From assembly GCA_017860335.1 (NCBI GenBank), contig JAFNAU010000123.1, positions 1-6,268 of the forward strand: a stretch of DNA of 6,268 bases. The letters are read 5' to 3'. Positions 1 through 6,268 of the stretch are shown piece after piece. Made by a program: the position numbers and the translations under genes. Position 1 is the stretch's first letter. Each line of letters starts with the position of its first letter. Under the pieces are notes generated by a model. That model made no database searches, was not told the origin of the DNA, and was given only the letters and a program-made list of their open reading frames with translations. Origin of the DNA: Bacteroidota bacterium (GTDB lineage: Bacteria > Bacteroidota > Bacteroidia > Bacteroidales > Paludibacteraceae).

Positions 1-1164
1 ATCTGGATAGTCAATGTGGGCGATCTCAAACCGATGGAATATCCGATAAGTTTCTTCATGGACATGGCCTGGAATCCCGCGCAGTTCAATTCGCAAAACC
101 TCTTGCAATATACCGAAAAATGGTGTGCCGAACAATTTGGTGAGGAGAACGCCAAAGAAGCCGCTCGCATTATCAATCTGTACACCAAATATAACCGGCG
201 TGTAACTCCCGAACTGCTCAACGACACGATTTACAGCCTTGAAAATTATAATGAATTCGAACGGGTAACCAATGATTATCGTTCGCTGACCCTCGATGCA
301 TACCGCTTATATCAGCAAATTCCCCAAAATGCCAGAGATGCTTTCGATCAGCTGGTTTTGTATCCGGTTGATGCCTGTTCCAATTTGTACGAAATGTATT
401 TTGCTGTTGCAAAAAACAAACAGCTGGCTGCACAAAATAATGCAGAAGCAAACCGCTGGGCCGATAAGGTACGGGAATGTTTCGACCGCGACTCGTTACT
501 GACTGTGCACTATAATACCGAAATCTCCGGAGGTAAATGGGCGCACATGATGGATCAGATACACATCGGTTATACCTACTGGCAGCAGCCGGACAAGCGG
601 GTCATGCCCGGGGTAATTCGGATTGAAAATGGCAACTCGAACAAAAAGCAGGAGAAATGCACATTCGACAACCGTTATATATCGCTTGAAGCGGAACATT
701 ACAGCCGGAAAAACGAAACAGGTGGAATTCACTGGGAAGTAATACCGGATTTGGGCAAAACGTTGTCGGGCGTAACTACTTTTCCACAAAATGTTTATCC
801 AAAAAATACAGACACCGTATATCTGGAATACGATGTCAATTTTGAAACCACAGGAGAATTTCCAGTACACATATTAGTATCGCCAACACTGAACTTCAAT
901 GACAATAAGGGTTTGCGCTATGCTGTTTCTTTTGATGGCGGGGTTGAACAGATTGTAAATATCAATGAAAAATATGATATAAAAAAGATGGAAAAATGGC
1001 AGGCAAACAGCATCAATGAAACCATTACCCGTCATAAAATTGATAATGCCGGAAAACATACTTTGCGTTTCCGGGTATTGGAACCCGGCATTGTGCTTCA
1101 AAAAATAATGATTGATTTGGGTGGATTGAAGAAAAGTTACCTGGGAGCACCGGAAAGATATTGA
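1..1164 (+). CDS. GH115 alpha-glucuronidase, C-terminal part (5' end outside the window)
   Basis: GH115 enzymes release glucuronic or 4-O-methylglucuronic acid from xylan, including from internal xylose units. The frame is open from base 1, so 387 codons remain; family members are usually around 800-950 residues, so the N-terminal domain and much of the catalytic barrel are missing. The GTG at 16 is an internal valine, not a start. Counting from the first codon, the partial protein opens with the family motif IWIVNVGDLKPMEYP (1-15), which closes the barrel region. A mostly helical segment (about 25-190) follows, then GGKWAHMMDQIHIGYTYW (177-194), another recognisable GH115 stretch. A C-terminal beta-sandwich starts near SLEAEHYS (228-235), the usual GH115 C-terminal domain. 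The stop is TGA at 1162. A signal peptide cannot be assessed. The transporter follows after 47 bp. The family call is confident from motif memory; substrate preference is inferred from the xylan context. Confidence 0.9.
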   Translation: MWIVNVGDLKPMEYPISFFMDMAWNPAQFNSQNLLQYTEKWCAEQFGEENAKEAARIINLYTKYNRRVTPELLNDTIYSLENYNEFERVTNDYRSLTLDAYRLYQQIPQNARDAFDQLVLYPVDACSNLYEMYFAVAKNKQLAAQNNAEANRWADKVRECFDRDSLLTVHYNTEISGGKWAHMMDQIHIGYTYWQQPDKRVMPGVIRIENGNSNKKQEKCTFDNRYISLEAEHYSRKNETGGIHWEVIPDLGKTLSGVTTFPQNVYPKNTDTVYLEYDVNFETTGEFPVHILVSPTLNFNDNKGLRYAVSFDGGVEQIVNINEKYDIKKMEKWQANSINETITRHKIDNAGKHTLRFRVLEPGIVLQKIMIDLGGLKKSYLGAPERY

Positions 1165-1211
1165 TACAACAAATAAACAAGTAAATATTAAATCTCATAA
1201 AAACATAAACA
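1165..1211 (+). other. A/T-rich intergenic leader without Shine-Dalgarno or visible promoter
   Basis: This is the longest gap in the window, between the GH115 stop and the transporter start. It is almost entirely A and T with scattered C, and contains no AGGAG-like sequence. An in-frame TAA at 1206 lies just before the ATG at 1212. I found no TAnnTTTG -7 element and no inverted repeat able to form a terminator. This is the usual look of a Bacteroidota translation leader inside an operon. The absence of a promoter is judged by eye only. Confidence 0.5.
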
Positions 1212-2699
1212 ATGAATTCGAAATCACAAAAAGTATCGTTTGGTGAAAAAGTAGGGTATAGCCTTGGCGATGGTTCAGCGAACCTCATCTTCCAGATGAT
1301 GATGATGTTTCAGTTATTTTTCTATACCGATGTATTTGGAATAAAAGCAACCGCTGCCGGGATGATTCTGCTGGTTGCACGCCTTTTCGATGCTTTTGTA
1401 GATCCGATGGTGGGCATACTTTCCGACCGTACGAACACGCGGTGGGGAAAATATCGTCCCTGGCTACTCTGGACAGCTATTCCCTTTGCCGTTTTCTTTA
1501 TTCTGGCATTTTCTACTCCCGATTTGGGTGAACGGGCTAAAATCTTGTACGCCGGAGTAACTTATATCCTCCTGATGTCCATTTATTCGTTCAATAATAC
1601 CCCGTATTCGTCTCTGGGTGGGGTTATGACAAGCGATATCAAGGAACGCACAAGCATTTCGTCCATCCGCTTTGTGACGGCCACCATTGCCACATTCATC
1701 GTACAGGGACTTACCTTACCGTTAGTCTCAAAATTCGGTCAGGGCGATGCTCAAAAAGGCTGGTCATCGACAATTTTATTATTTGCGGTAGTAGTAGTAG
1801 TGCTGATGCTGATTACGTTTTTAACTACCAAAGAACGGATTTCGCCTCCGGTAAACCAAAAGACCTCCGTAAAACAGGATTTTAAGGACATCATAAGCAA
1901 CAAACCCTGGAAAGCCATGTTTGCGCTTACGTTATTTCTTTTTATCACACTGGCCATGTGGGGAAGCAGTATGTCGTACTATTTCAATTATGTGGTTGAC
2001 AAGGATGCCTTGTTTAATTTTCTACGTCACTTCGGTTTGGTGAGTGATGCCGGTCAGACTTACGGCGTTTTGCATGGTTTTCTGAAAGCTTTCGGCTTGA
2101 TTGCTTCGGACAATTCTCAGGTTTTTGCCGTTGGATTTAGTTTGTTCAATATGATCGGGCAGATAATAACCTTACTCGGAGTAATTTTTCTATCCGGCTG
2201 GCTTTCAGGTATTTTCGGGAAACGAAATGTTTTTGTTGTTTGTCTGGCGCTGACAGCTGTTTTCACTTCGCTGTTTTTTGTCGTTCCTTCCGATAATATC
2301 ATCCTGATTTTTATAATTAATATACTGAAAAGTCTTGCCTACGCGCCGACTATTCCGCTGTTGTGGGCTATGATGGGCGATGTGGCCGATCATTCGGAGT
2401 GGGTCAATCACCGTCGGGCTACCGGTTTTGTTTTTGCAGGCATTGTATTTGCGCTGAAAGCTGGTTTGGGCGTTGGTGGAGCTATTTGTGGCGCTATCAT
2501 TGATGCATTCGGTTTTATTCCCCATACAGTACAAACAGCAAATTCAATAGTCGGGATAAAATTAACATCCAGTCTGATCCCGGCTACCACATTTACCATC
2601 GGAGTGATAGCATTGTTGTTCTACCCGATTTCAAAATCTTTTAATGAAAAAATTCAGGCTGAACTGAGCAGTAGAAGAGCAAAAGCAGATCAGAAATAG
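1212..2699 (+). CDS. GPH-family (MFS) cation:glycoside symporter, probable xylo-oligosaccharide importer
   Basis: This 495-residue inner-membrane protein has about twelve hydrophobic segments and belongs to the glycoside-pentoside-hexuronide symporters (MelB/XylP-like). Residues that align with the MelB cation site are present: D60 and D64 in LFDAFVDPMVG, and D142 in TSDIKER. The loop motif SDRTNTRWGKYRPW (71-84) and the second-half motif MMGDVADHSEW (387-397) are also typical. The start is fixed by an in-frame TAA at 1206, six bases before the ATG, and the N-terminus (SFGEKVGYSLGDG) begins where family members do. Between the hydrophobic segments around 235-260 and 304-330 lies an extra segment of about 40 residues holding a short internal repeat (listed separately). 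Its place just before GH10 and GH43 matches xynD of Prevotella bryantii as I remember it, so the cargo is inferred to be short xylo-oligosaccharides; xylose or other pentosides remain possible. Confidence 0.9.
   Translation: MNSKSQKVSFGEKVGYSLGDGSANLIFQMMMMFQLFFYTDVFGIKATAAGMILLVARLFDAFVDPMVGILSDRTNTRWGKYRPWLLWTAIPFAVFFILAFSTPDLGERAKILYAGVTYILLMSIYSFNNTPYSSLGGVMTSDIKERTSISSIRFVTATIATFIVQGLTLPLVSKFGQGDAQKGWSSTILLFAVVVVVLMLITFLTTKERISPPVNQKTSVKQDFKDIISNKPWKAMFALTLFLFITLAMWGSSMSYYFNYVVDKDALFNFLRHFGLVSDAGQTYGVLHGFLKAFGLIASDNSQVFAVGFSLFNMIGQIITLLGVIFLSGWLSGIFGKRNVFVVCLALTAVFTSLFFVVPSDNIILIFIINILKSLAYAPTIPLLWAMMGDVADHSEWVNHRRATGFVFAGIVFALKAGLGVGGAICGAIIDAFGFIPHTVQTANSIVGIKLTSSLIPATTFTIGVIALLFYPISKSFNEKIQAELSSRRAKADQK
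2019..2111 (+). repeat. Short internal protein repeat in the transporter's extra loop
   Basis: Residues 270-279 (FLRHFGLVSD) and 290-300 (FLKAFGLIASD) of the transporter resemble each other at a spacing of 20 residues: F-L-basic-x-F-G-L-aliphatic, then S-D. The codons differ between the copies (TTTCTACGTCAC versus TTTCTGAAAGCT), so this is either an old duplication or convergence of two amphipathic helices, not recent slippage. Both copies sit in the extra loop between two membrane segments. No function can be assigned from the sequence. Confidence 0.5.
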
Positions 2700-2741
2700 C
2701 AATTAGCAATTATATTATTCCAAAAAATCGTATTTGAAGTT

Positions 2742-3884
2742 ATGAAAAAATCAGTAAATATCCTGACTTTATGTTTGGTCGTTTTTGTAGCATCAGTTTC
2801 CTGCTCGGCAAAACTAACGATGAACGAACCCGCTACCCTGAAAGATGCGCTGGCTGATAAATTCTACATTGGCACAGCGATGAACACGGGTCAGATCAAC
2901 GGAACGGATACGGCTTCACTCCGGGTAATTAAGGAACAATTCAGCGCCGTTGTGGCTGAAAATTGCATGAAAAGTGAGGTTATTCAGCCCGAAGAAGGCA
3001 AATTTGACTTCACACTGGCTGATAAATTTGTCGATTTTGCCGAAAAAAACAATCTTTACGCTACCGGTCATGTACTCATATGGCATTCACAAGCTCCAAA
3101 ATGGTTTTTTACAGATGCCAGTGGCAAAGATGTAAGTCCGGAAGTATTGAAACAACGGATGATTAAACACATTTCCACTCTGGTAGGTCGTTACAAAGGT
3201 CGTGTAAAAGGATGGGATGTAGTCAATGAAGCAATCGAAGATGATGGTTCCTGGCGGAAAAACAAATTTTATGAAATTCTGGGTGAAGATTATGTCAAAC
3301 TGGCTTTTGAGTATGCACATGATGCCGATCCCGATGCCGAATTATATTACAACGATTACTCAATGGCACATCCCGGTCGCCGTGATGCTGTAGTGAAAAT
3401 GGTAAATAATCTCAAACAGCAGGGCATTAAAGTGGACGGTATCGGGATGCAGGGACATATGACAATGAACTTTCCAACCTGCGATGCCTATGAAAAAAGC
3501 ATCCTGGCTTTTGCTTCCACCGGTGCTAAAGTGATGATTACCGAGATGGATATGACCGTACTTCCTCCACCCGAAAGTTATCAGGGTGCTGATGTTGGCA
3601 AAAATTACCAATTTGATAGTAAAATGAACCCTTACCCTAACGGATTGCCTGATAGTGTGGCTACTGCATTACATAACCGTTACGCAGCGTTTTTTAGATT
3701 GTTTCTCAAACACAGCGATAAAATCAGCCGTGTAACCGTTTGGGGCGTAAGCGATGCTCAATCGTGGCGAAATAACTGGCCGATGAGAGGACGCACCGAT
3801 TATCCGCTCCTTTTCGACCGAAAACTCCGCCCGAAACCGATTGTGGGAACAATAATCAGCCAGGCAAACGCGATGAAGAAATAA
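2742..3884 (+). CDS. xynA: GH10 endo-1,4-beta-xylanase, exported, single catalytic domain
   Basis: This 380-residue retaining endo-xylanase cuts the xylan backbone internally. The general acid/base is E163 in GWDVVNEAI (157-165) and the nucleophile is E268 in VMITEMDM (264-271). Other GH10 landmarks are AENCMKSE (72-79), HVLIWHSQAPKW (110-121), GIGMQGHM (233-240) and the closing WGVSDAQSWRNNWP (334-347), so the barrel is complete. No CBM is inserted or appended, unlike many Bacteroidota GH10 enzymes. The N-terminus is a signal sequence: MKK, a hydrophobic stretch (5-19), then SVSC at 18-21. C21 could be a lipidated cysteine, but position -3 is Ser rather than the usual Leu; cleavage after A23 is the alternative. 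Either way it is exported. It starts 42 bp after the transporter stop and is followed after 46 bp by GH43. The symbol follows its counterpart in Prevotella; the family call is certain. Confidence 0.96.
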   Translation: MKKSVNILTLCLVVFVASVSCSAKLTMNEPATLKDALADKFYIGTAMNTGQINGTDTASLRVIKEQFSAVVAENCMKSEVIQPEEGKFDFTLADKFVDFAEKNNLYATGHVLIWHSQAPKWFFTDASGKDVSPEVLKQRMIKHISTLVGRYKGRVKGWDVVNEAIEDDGSWRKNKFYEILGEDYVKLAFEYAHDADPDAELYYNDYSMAHPGRRDAVVKMVNNLKQQGIKVDGIGMQGHMTMNFPTCDAYEKSILAFASTGAKVMITEMDMTVLPPPESYQGADVGKNYQFDSKMNPYPNGLPDSVATALHNRYAAFFRLFLKHSDKISRVTVWGVSDAQSWRNNWPMRGRTDYPLLFDRKLRPKPIVGTIISQANAMKK

Positions 3885-3930
3885 ATGAAATAACGAACAG
3901 TCATTAAGCGATACAATAAAACTAACTACT

Positions 3931-4902
3931 ATGAAACAACCAAGATATTTAGTGCCAAATCTTTACACTGCCGATCCGGCAGTTCATATTTTCAATGGGA
4001 AGATATATATTTATCCATCGCATGATGTAGAATCCGGCATACCCGAAAACGACAATGGCGACCATTTCGATATGAGGGATTATCATGTATTTTCCATGGA
4101 AAGCATTGATGGTGAAGTGACCGATCACGGAGTGGTGCTCGATGTGAAAAATATACCCTGGGCTGGACGCCAGTTGTGGGATTGTGATGCGGCGTACAAA
4201 GACGGGAAATATTATATTTATTTTTCGCTGAAAGATAAAAACGATGTGTTCCATATCGGCATTGCCATAAGCGAAAAACCGGAAGATCCTTTCACAGCGC
4301 TGGATAGCCCGATAAAAGGCAGCTACTCCATCGATCCATGCGTTTTCAGAGAAGACGATGGCAGTCACTTCATGTGTTTTGGTGGACTTTGGGGCGGACA
4401 ACTTCAACGTTACCGCAACAATAAAGCGATAGAATGTGGTCACGAACCGGCTGACAATGAACCGGCTCTGTGTGCTAAAATAGTGAAAATGAGTGATGAT
4501 ATGCTCGATTTTGCTGAAGAACCCCGGGATTTAGTGATATTGGACGAAAACGGAGAACCGCTCCGTGCCGGTGATCATGACAAACGATTTTTCGAAGCAT
4601 CGTGGATGCATAAATACAACGGGAAATACTATTTCTCGTATTCGACCGGTGATACACATTTCCTCTGCTATGCAGTCAGCGACAGCATTTACGGTCCTTA
4701 CACGTACCAGGGTGTCATTCTTACACCGGTTGTGGGATGGACTACACATCATAGCATTACAGAATTTGAAGGAAAATGGTATCTTTTTCATCATGATTGT
4801 GTACCTTCGGGCGGAAAAACATGGTTACGAAGCCTGAAAGTGGTGGAGTTGGAATACAATGCTGATGGAACGATTATAACCATCGAAGGTTTAGCAAAAT
4901 AA
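3931..4902 (+). CDS. xynB: GH43 beta-xylosidase / alpha-L-arabinofuranosidase, cytoplasmic
   Basis: This 323-residue inverting glycosidase is expected to release xylose from the ends of xylo-oligosaccharides and perhaps arabinose side groups. It is a bare five-bladed propeller with all three acidic residues of the family: general base D15 (YTADPAVHI), pKa-modulating D135 (YSIDPCVF) and general acid E222 (RFFEASW). A histidine pair in WTTHHSI (270-276) fits the central metal/water site seen in this family. There is no signal peptide, and none is hidden upstream: the frame reaches a stop at 3886 with no ATG, GTG or TTG between. Length and N-terminus resemble what I recall of Xsa of Bacteroides ovatus and XynB of Prevotella (subfamily GH43_1). 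It lies 46 bp after GH10 and 19 bp before the esterase. Xylosidase versus arabinosidase preference cannot be read from sequence. Confidence 0.93.
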   Translation: MKQPRYLVPNLYTADPAVHIFNGKIYIYPSHDVESGIPENDNGDHFDMRDYHVFSMESIDGEVTDHGVVLDVKNIPWAGRQLWDCDAAYKDGKYYIYFSLKDKNDVFHIGIAISEKPEDPFTALDSPIKGSYSIDPCVFREDDGSHFMCFGGLWGGQLQRYRNNKAIECGHEPADNEPALCAKIVKMSDDMLDFAEEPRDLVILDENGEPLRAGDHDKRFFEASWMHKYNGKYYFSYSTGDTHFLCYAVSDSIYGPYTYQGVILTPVVGWTTHHSITEFEGKWYLFHHDCVPSGGKTWLRSLKVVELEYNADGTIITIEGLAK

Positions 4903-4921
4903 TAAAAGATTAGCAGAGTAA

Positions 4922-6268
4922 ATGAAAGTATTATCATTCAGAAATATTACTGTATTTCTTCTTCTTTTTCTTGCAGGTTCTGCAGTAGCTGAAGTCCGGT
5001 TGCCAAAGCTGATTTCAGACGGTATGGTTCTGCAACGCGATGCAAAGGTGAAAGTCTGGGGCTGGTCTGCTCCCGGTGAAAAAGTAACGGTGGAAATTGC
5101 CGGTCAGAAACTGACTTGCAAAGCAAACCAAGCAGGCGAATGGGTTGTACAACTTCCTCCTCAGAAAGCCGGTGGACCTTTCACCATGGAGATAAAAGGG
5201 GAAAACACCCTCAAAATCAGCAATATCCTTTTTGGGGACGTTTGGCTATGTTCCGGCCAATCAAACATGGAATTACCGATCTATAGGGTCAAACCGCTTT
5301 ATGAAGAGGAAATCAAAAGTGCCCAAAATACAAATATTCGCTATTTTGCTGTTCCTCAGAAATATAATTTGAAATCAGCAGAAAAGGATTATACTTCAGG
5401 AAGTTGGCAGGAAGTAAATCCAAAAAGTATTCTGAATTTTTCCGCAGTTTGTTATTTTTTTGGAAAAGAATTATTTCAAAAATACAATGTTCCAATCGGA
5501 CTTATCAATGCGAGTTTGGGTGGTTCACCTATACAGGCCTGGATGAGCGAAGAAGCGCTTGCTGCTTTTCCACAGTATCTGAATGATGCAATTAAATACC
5601 GCGATGATCAATTGATTCGAGAAACGGAAGTTGCCGAAAACAAAAAAGTAAATGATTGGTATGCCGAAGCAAACAAAAAAGATGCCGGACAAACCGCAGG
5701 TTGGAAACTTCCCTCGTTTGATGATACTGACTGGCAGAAAATGAACGTTCCGGGTTATTGGAGCGAAACTCCTGTTGGAGAAATAAATGGTGTGGTTTGG
5801 TTTCGACGCGAATTCGATATCGCGAAAGAAAATGCGGGAAAAGCAGCTTTTCTAAATTTGGGACGAATTGTGGACGCTGATTCAGTTTTTGTAAACGGAA
5901 AGTGCGTGGGCAATATAACTTACCAATATCCGCCTCGTTGGTATAATATTCCTGAAAATCTGTTGGTTGAAGGACGAAATGTAATTGTTGTTCGAATTGT
6001 AAGCAACTCAGGAAGAGGTGGTTTTGTTCCGGATAAACCTTATGAACTGAAATTGGTAAATTCAGTTATTGATTTAAAAGGGGTTTGGAAAATGAAATCA
6101 GGCTGCTCAATGCCTCCTACGCCGGGAACTACTTTTTTTCGTTGGAAACCAATGGGCTTGTACAATGGCATGATAGCACCGTTGGTCAATTACATTAAAA
6201 AAGGAGTAATTTGGTATCAGGGCGAATCAAACACAGCTATTCCGCAAGAGTATGCCACCCTTTTACCT
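4922..6268 (+). CDS. SGNH acetylesterase, sialate-O-acetylesterase type, probable acetyl-xylan/xylo-oligosaccharide esterase (3' end outside the window)
   Basis: The frame is open for 449 codons to the window edge; homologues are usually 600-700 residues. An in-frame TAA (4919-4921) abuts the ATG, so this is the only sensible start. Residues 1-23 form a signal peptide ending in AVA, predicting signal peptidase I cleavage and a periplasmic enzyme. A small beta domain follows (24-105). SGNH block I is DVWLCSGQSNME (106-117), with S114 as presumed nucleophile; block II is NASLGGSPIQAW (196-207); the block III-like motif is WYQGESN (431-437). The Asp-His end of the triad lies beyond the window. 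Between blocks II and III sits a helical stretch (about 213-255) and a jelly-roll, GH2 sugar-binding-like domain (about 260-370). Annotation pipelines call such proteins sialate O-acetylesterase, but the operon argues for removing acetyl groups from xylan or its oligomers, as proposed for xynE of Prevotella. Fold certain, substrate inferred. Confidence 0.88.
   Translation, partial: MKVLSFRNITVFLLLFLAGSAVAEVRLPKLISDGMVLQRDAKVKVWGWSAPGEKVTVEIAGQKLTCKANQAGEWVVQLPPQKAGGPFTMEIKGENTLKISNILFGDVWLCSGQSNMELPIYRVKPLYEEEIKSAQNTNIRYFAVPQKYNLKSAEKDYTSGSWQEVNPKSILNFSAVCYFFGKELFQKYNVPIGLINASLGGSPIQAWMSEEALAAFPQYLNDAIKYRDDQLIRETEVAENKKVNDWYAEANKKDAGQTAGWKLPSFDDTDWQKMNVPGYWSETPVGEINGVVWFRREFDIAKENAGKAAFLNLGRIVDADSVFVNGKCVGNITYQYPPRWYNIPENLLVEGRNVIVVRIVSNSGRGGFVPDKPYELKLVNSVIDLKGVWKMKSGCSMPPTPGTTFFRWKPMGLYNGMIAPLVNYIKKGVIWYQGESNTAIPQEYATLLP

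Noticed and set aside
496..870. Antisense open frame (124 codons) opposite GH115.
   Set aside because: It lies over conserved GH115 motifs in the correct frame and resembles no family I know.
1296..1307. Four ATG codons in a row (Met 29-32 of the transporter), which might be alternative starts or a slippage tract.
   Set aside because: They lie inside the first membrane segment, downstream of the conserved GPH N-terminus, and four trinucleotide units are too few for strong phase variation.
1788..1802. GTA repeat (four units plus GTG) encoding five valines in the transporter.
   Set aside because: It codes for part of a membrane helix, and length change by whole codons would not shift frame.
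2698..2711. Perfect tandem 7-base repeat AGCAATT-AGCAATT overlapping the transporter stop.
   Set aside because: Two copies of an A/T-rich 7-mer are expected by chance in such gaps; there is no symmetry or known site.
2729..2737. GTATTTGA before GH10 resembles the Bacteroidota -7 element TAnnTTTG.
   Set aside because: The spacing is wrong: TA directly precedes TTTG with no two-base spacer, and the ATG follows within a few bases.
2697..2741. The transporter and GH10 are in the same reading frame, separated by one TAG and 14 open codons, which could suggest readthrough to a fused protein.
   Set aside because: GH10 has its own complete signal sequence starting at 2742, and one junction in three shares frame by chance. 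Nothing suggests TAG suppression.
3885..3893. Mini-frame ATG AAA TAA immediately after the GH10 stop.
   Set aside because: Two codons next to a stop in A/T-rich DNA; no evidence of a leader peptide.
3949..4443. Long antisense open frame (164 codons) opposite GH43.
   Set aside because: It is the mirror of a strongly supported catalytic domain; its translation is rich in Ile/His/Phe with no recognisable motif and no leader of its own.

Overview
The window looks like part of a xylan-degradation operon from a member of the Bacteroidota, most likely order Bacteroidales. The evidence is the gene set (GH115, GPH-type sugar symporter, GH10, GH43, SGNH acetylesterase), the A/T-rich leaders with no Shine-Dalgarno sequence before any start, the moderate base composition, and a gene order matching what I remember of the Prevotella bryantii xynD-A-B-E cluster. 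I cannot name the genus.

Layout: all five genes are on the + strand and both window edges cut a gene. Positions 1-1164 hold the C-terminal part of a GH115 alpha-glucuronidase. Then come a complete GPH/MFS cation-coupled glycoside transporter (1212-2699), a complete single-domain GH10 endo-xylanase (2742-3884), a complete GH43 beta-xylosidase/arabinofuranosidase without signal peptide (3931-4902), and the first 449 codons of an SGNH esterase of the sialate-O-acetylesterase type (4922 to the window end). Gaps are 47, 42, 46 and 19 bp. I see no Bacteroidota-type promoter (TAnnTTTG) and no terminator hairpin in them, so the genes are probably transcribed together. No stretch longer than 50 bp lacks a gene. 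I found no RNA gene, mobile element, CRISPR array or riboswitch.

Proposed division of labour (inference): the exported enzymes trim substituted xylan. GH115 removes (methyl)glucuronic acid, the esterase removes acetyl groups, and GH10 cuts the backbone. The symporter imports the resulting short xylo-oligosaccharides, and the cytoplasmic GH43 reduces them to xylose and possibly arabinose. SusC/SusD genes and a regulator are absent from this window and may lie outside it.

No wholly new system is evident. The points most worth a second look are a short internal repeat in an extra loop of the transporter, the likely misleading 'sialate' label on the last gene and its split SGNH fold, and the compartment logic of the operon.
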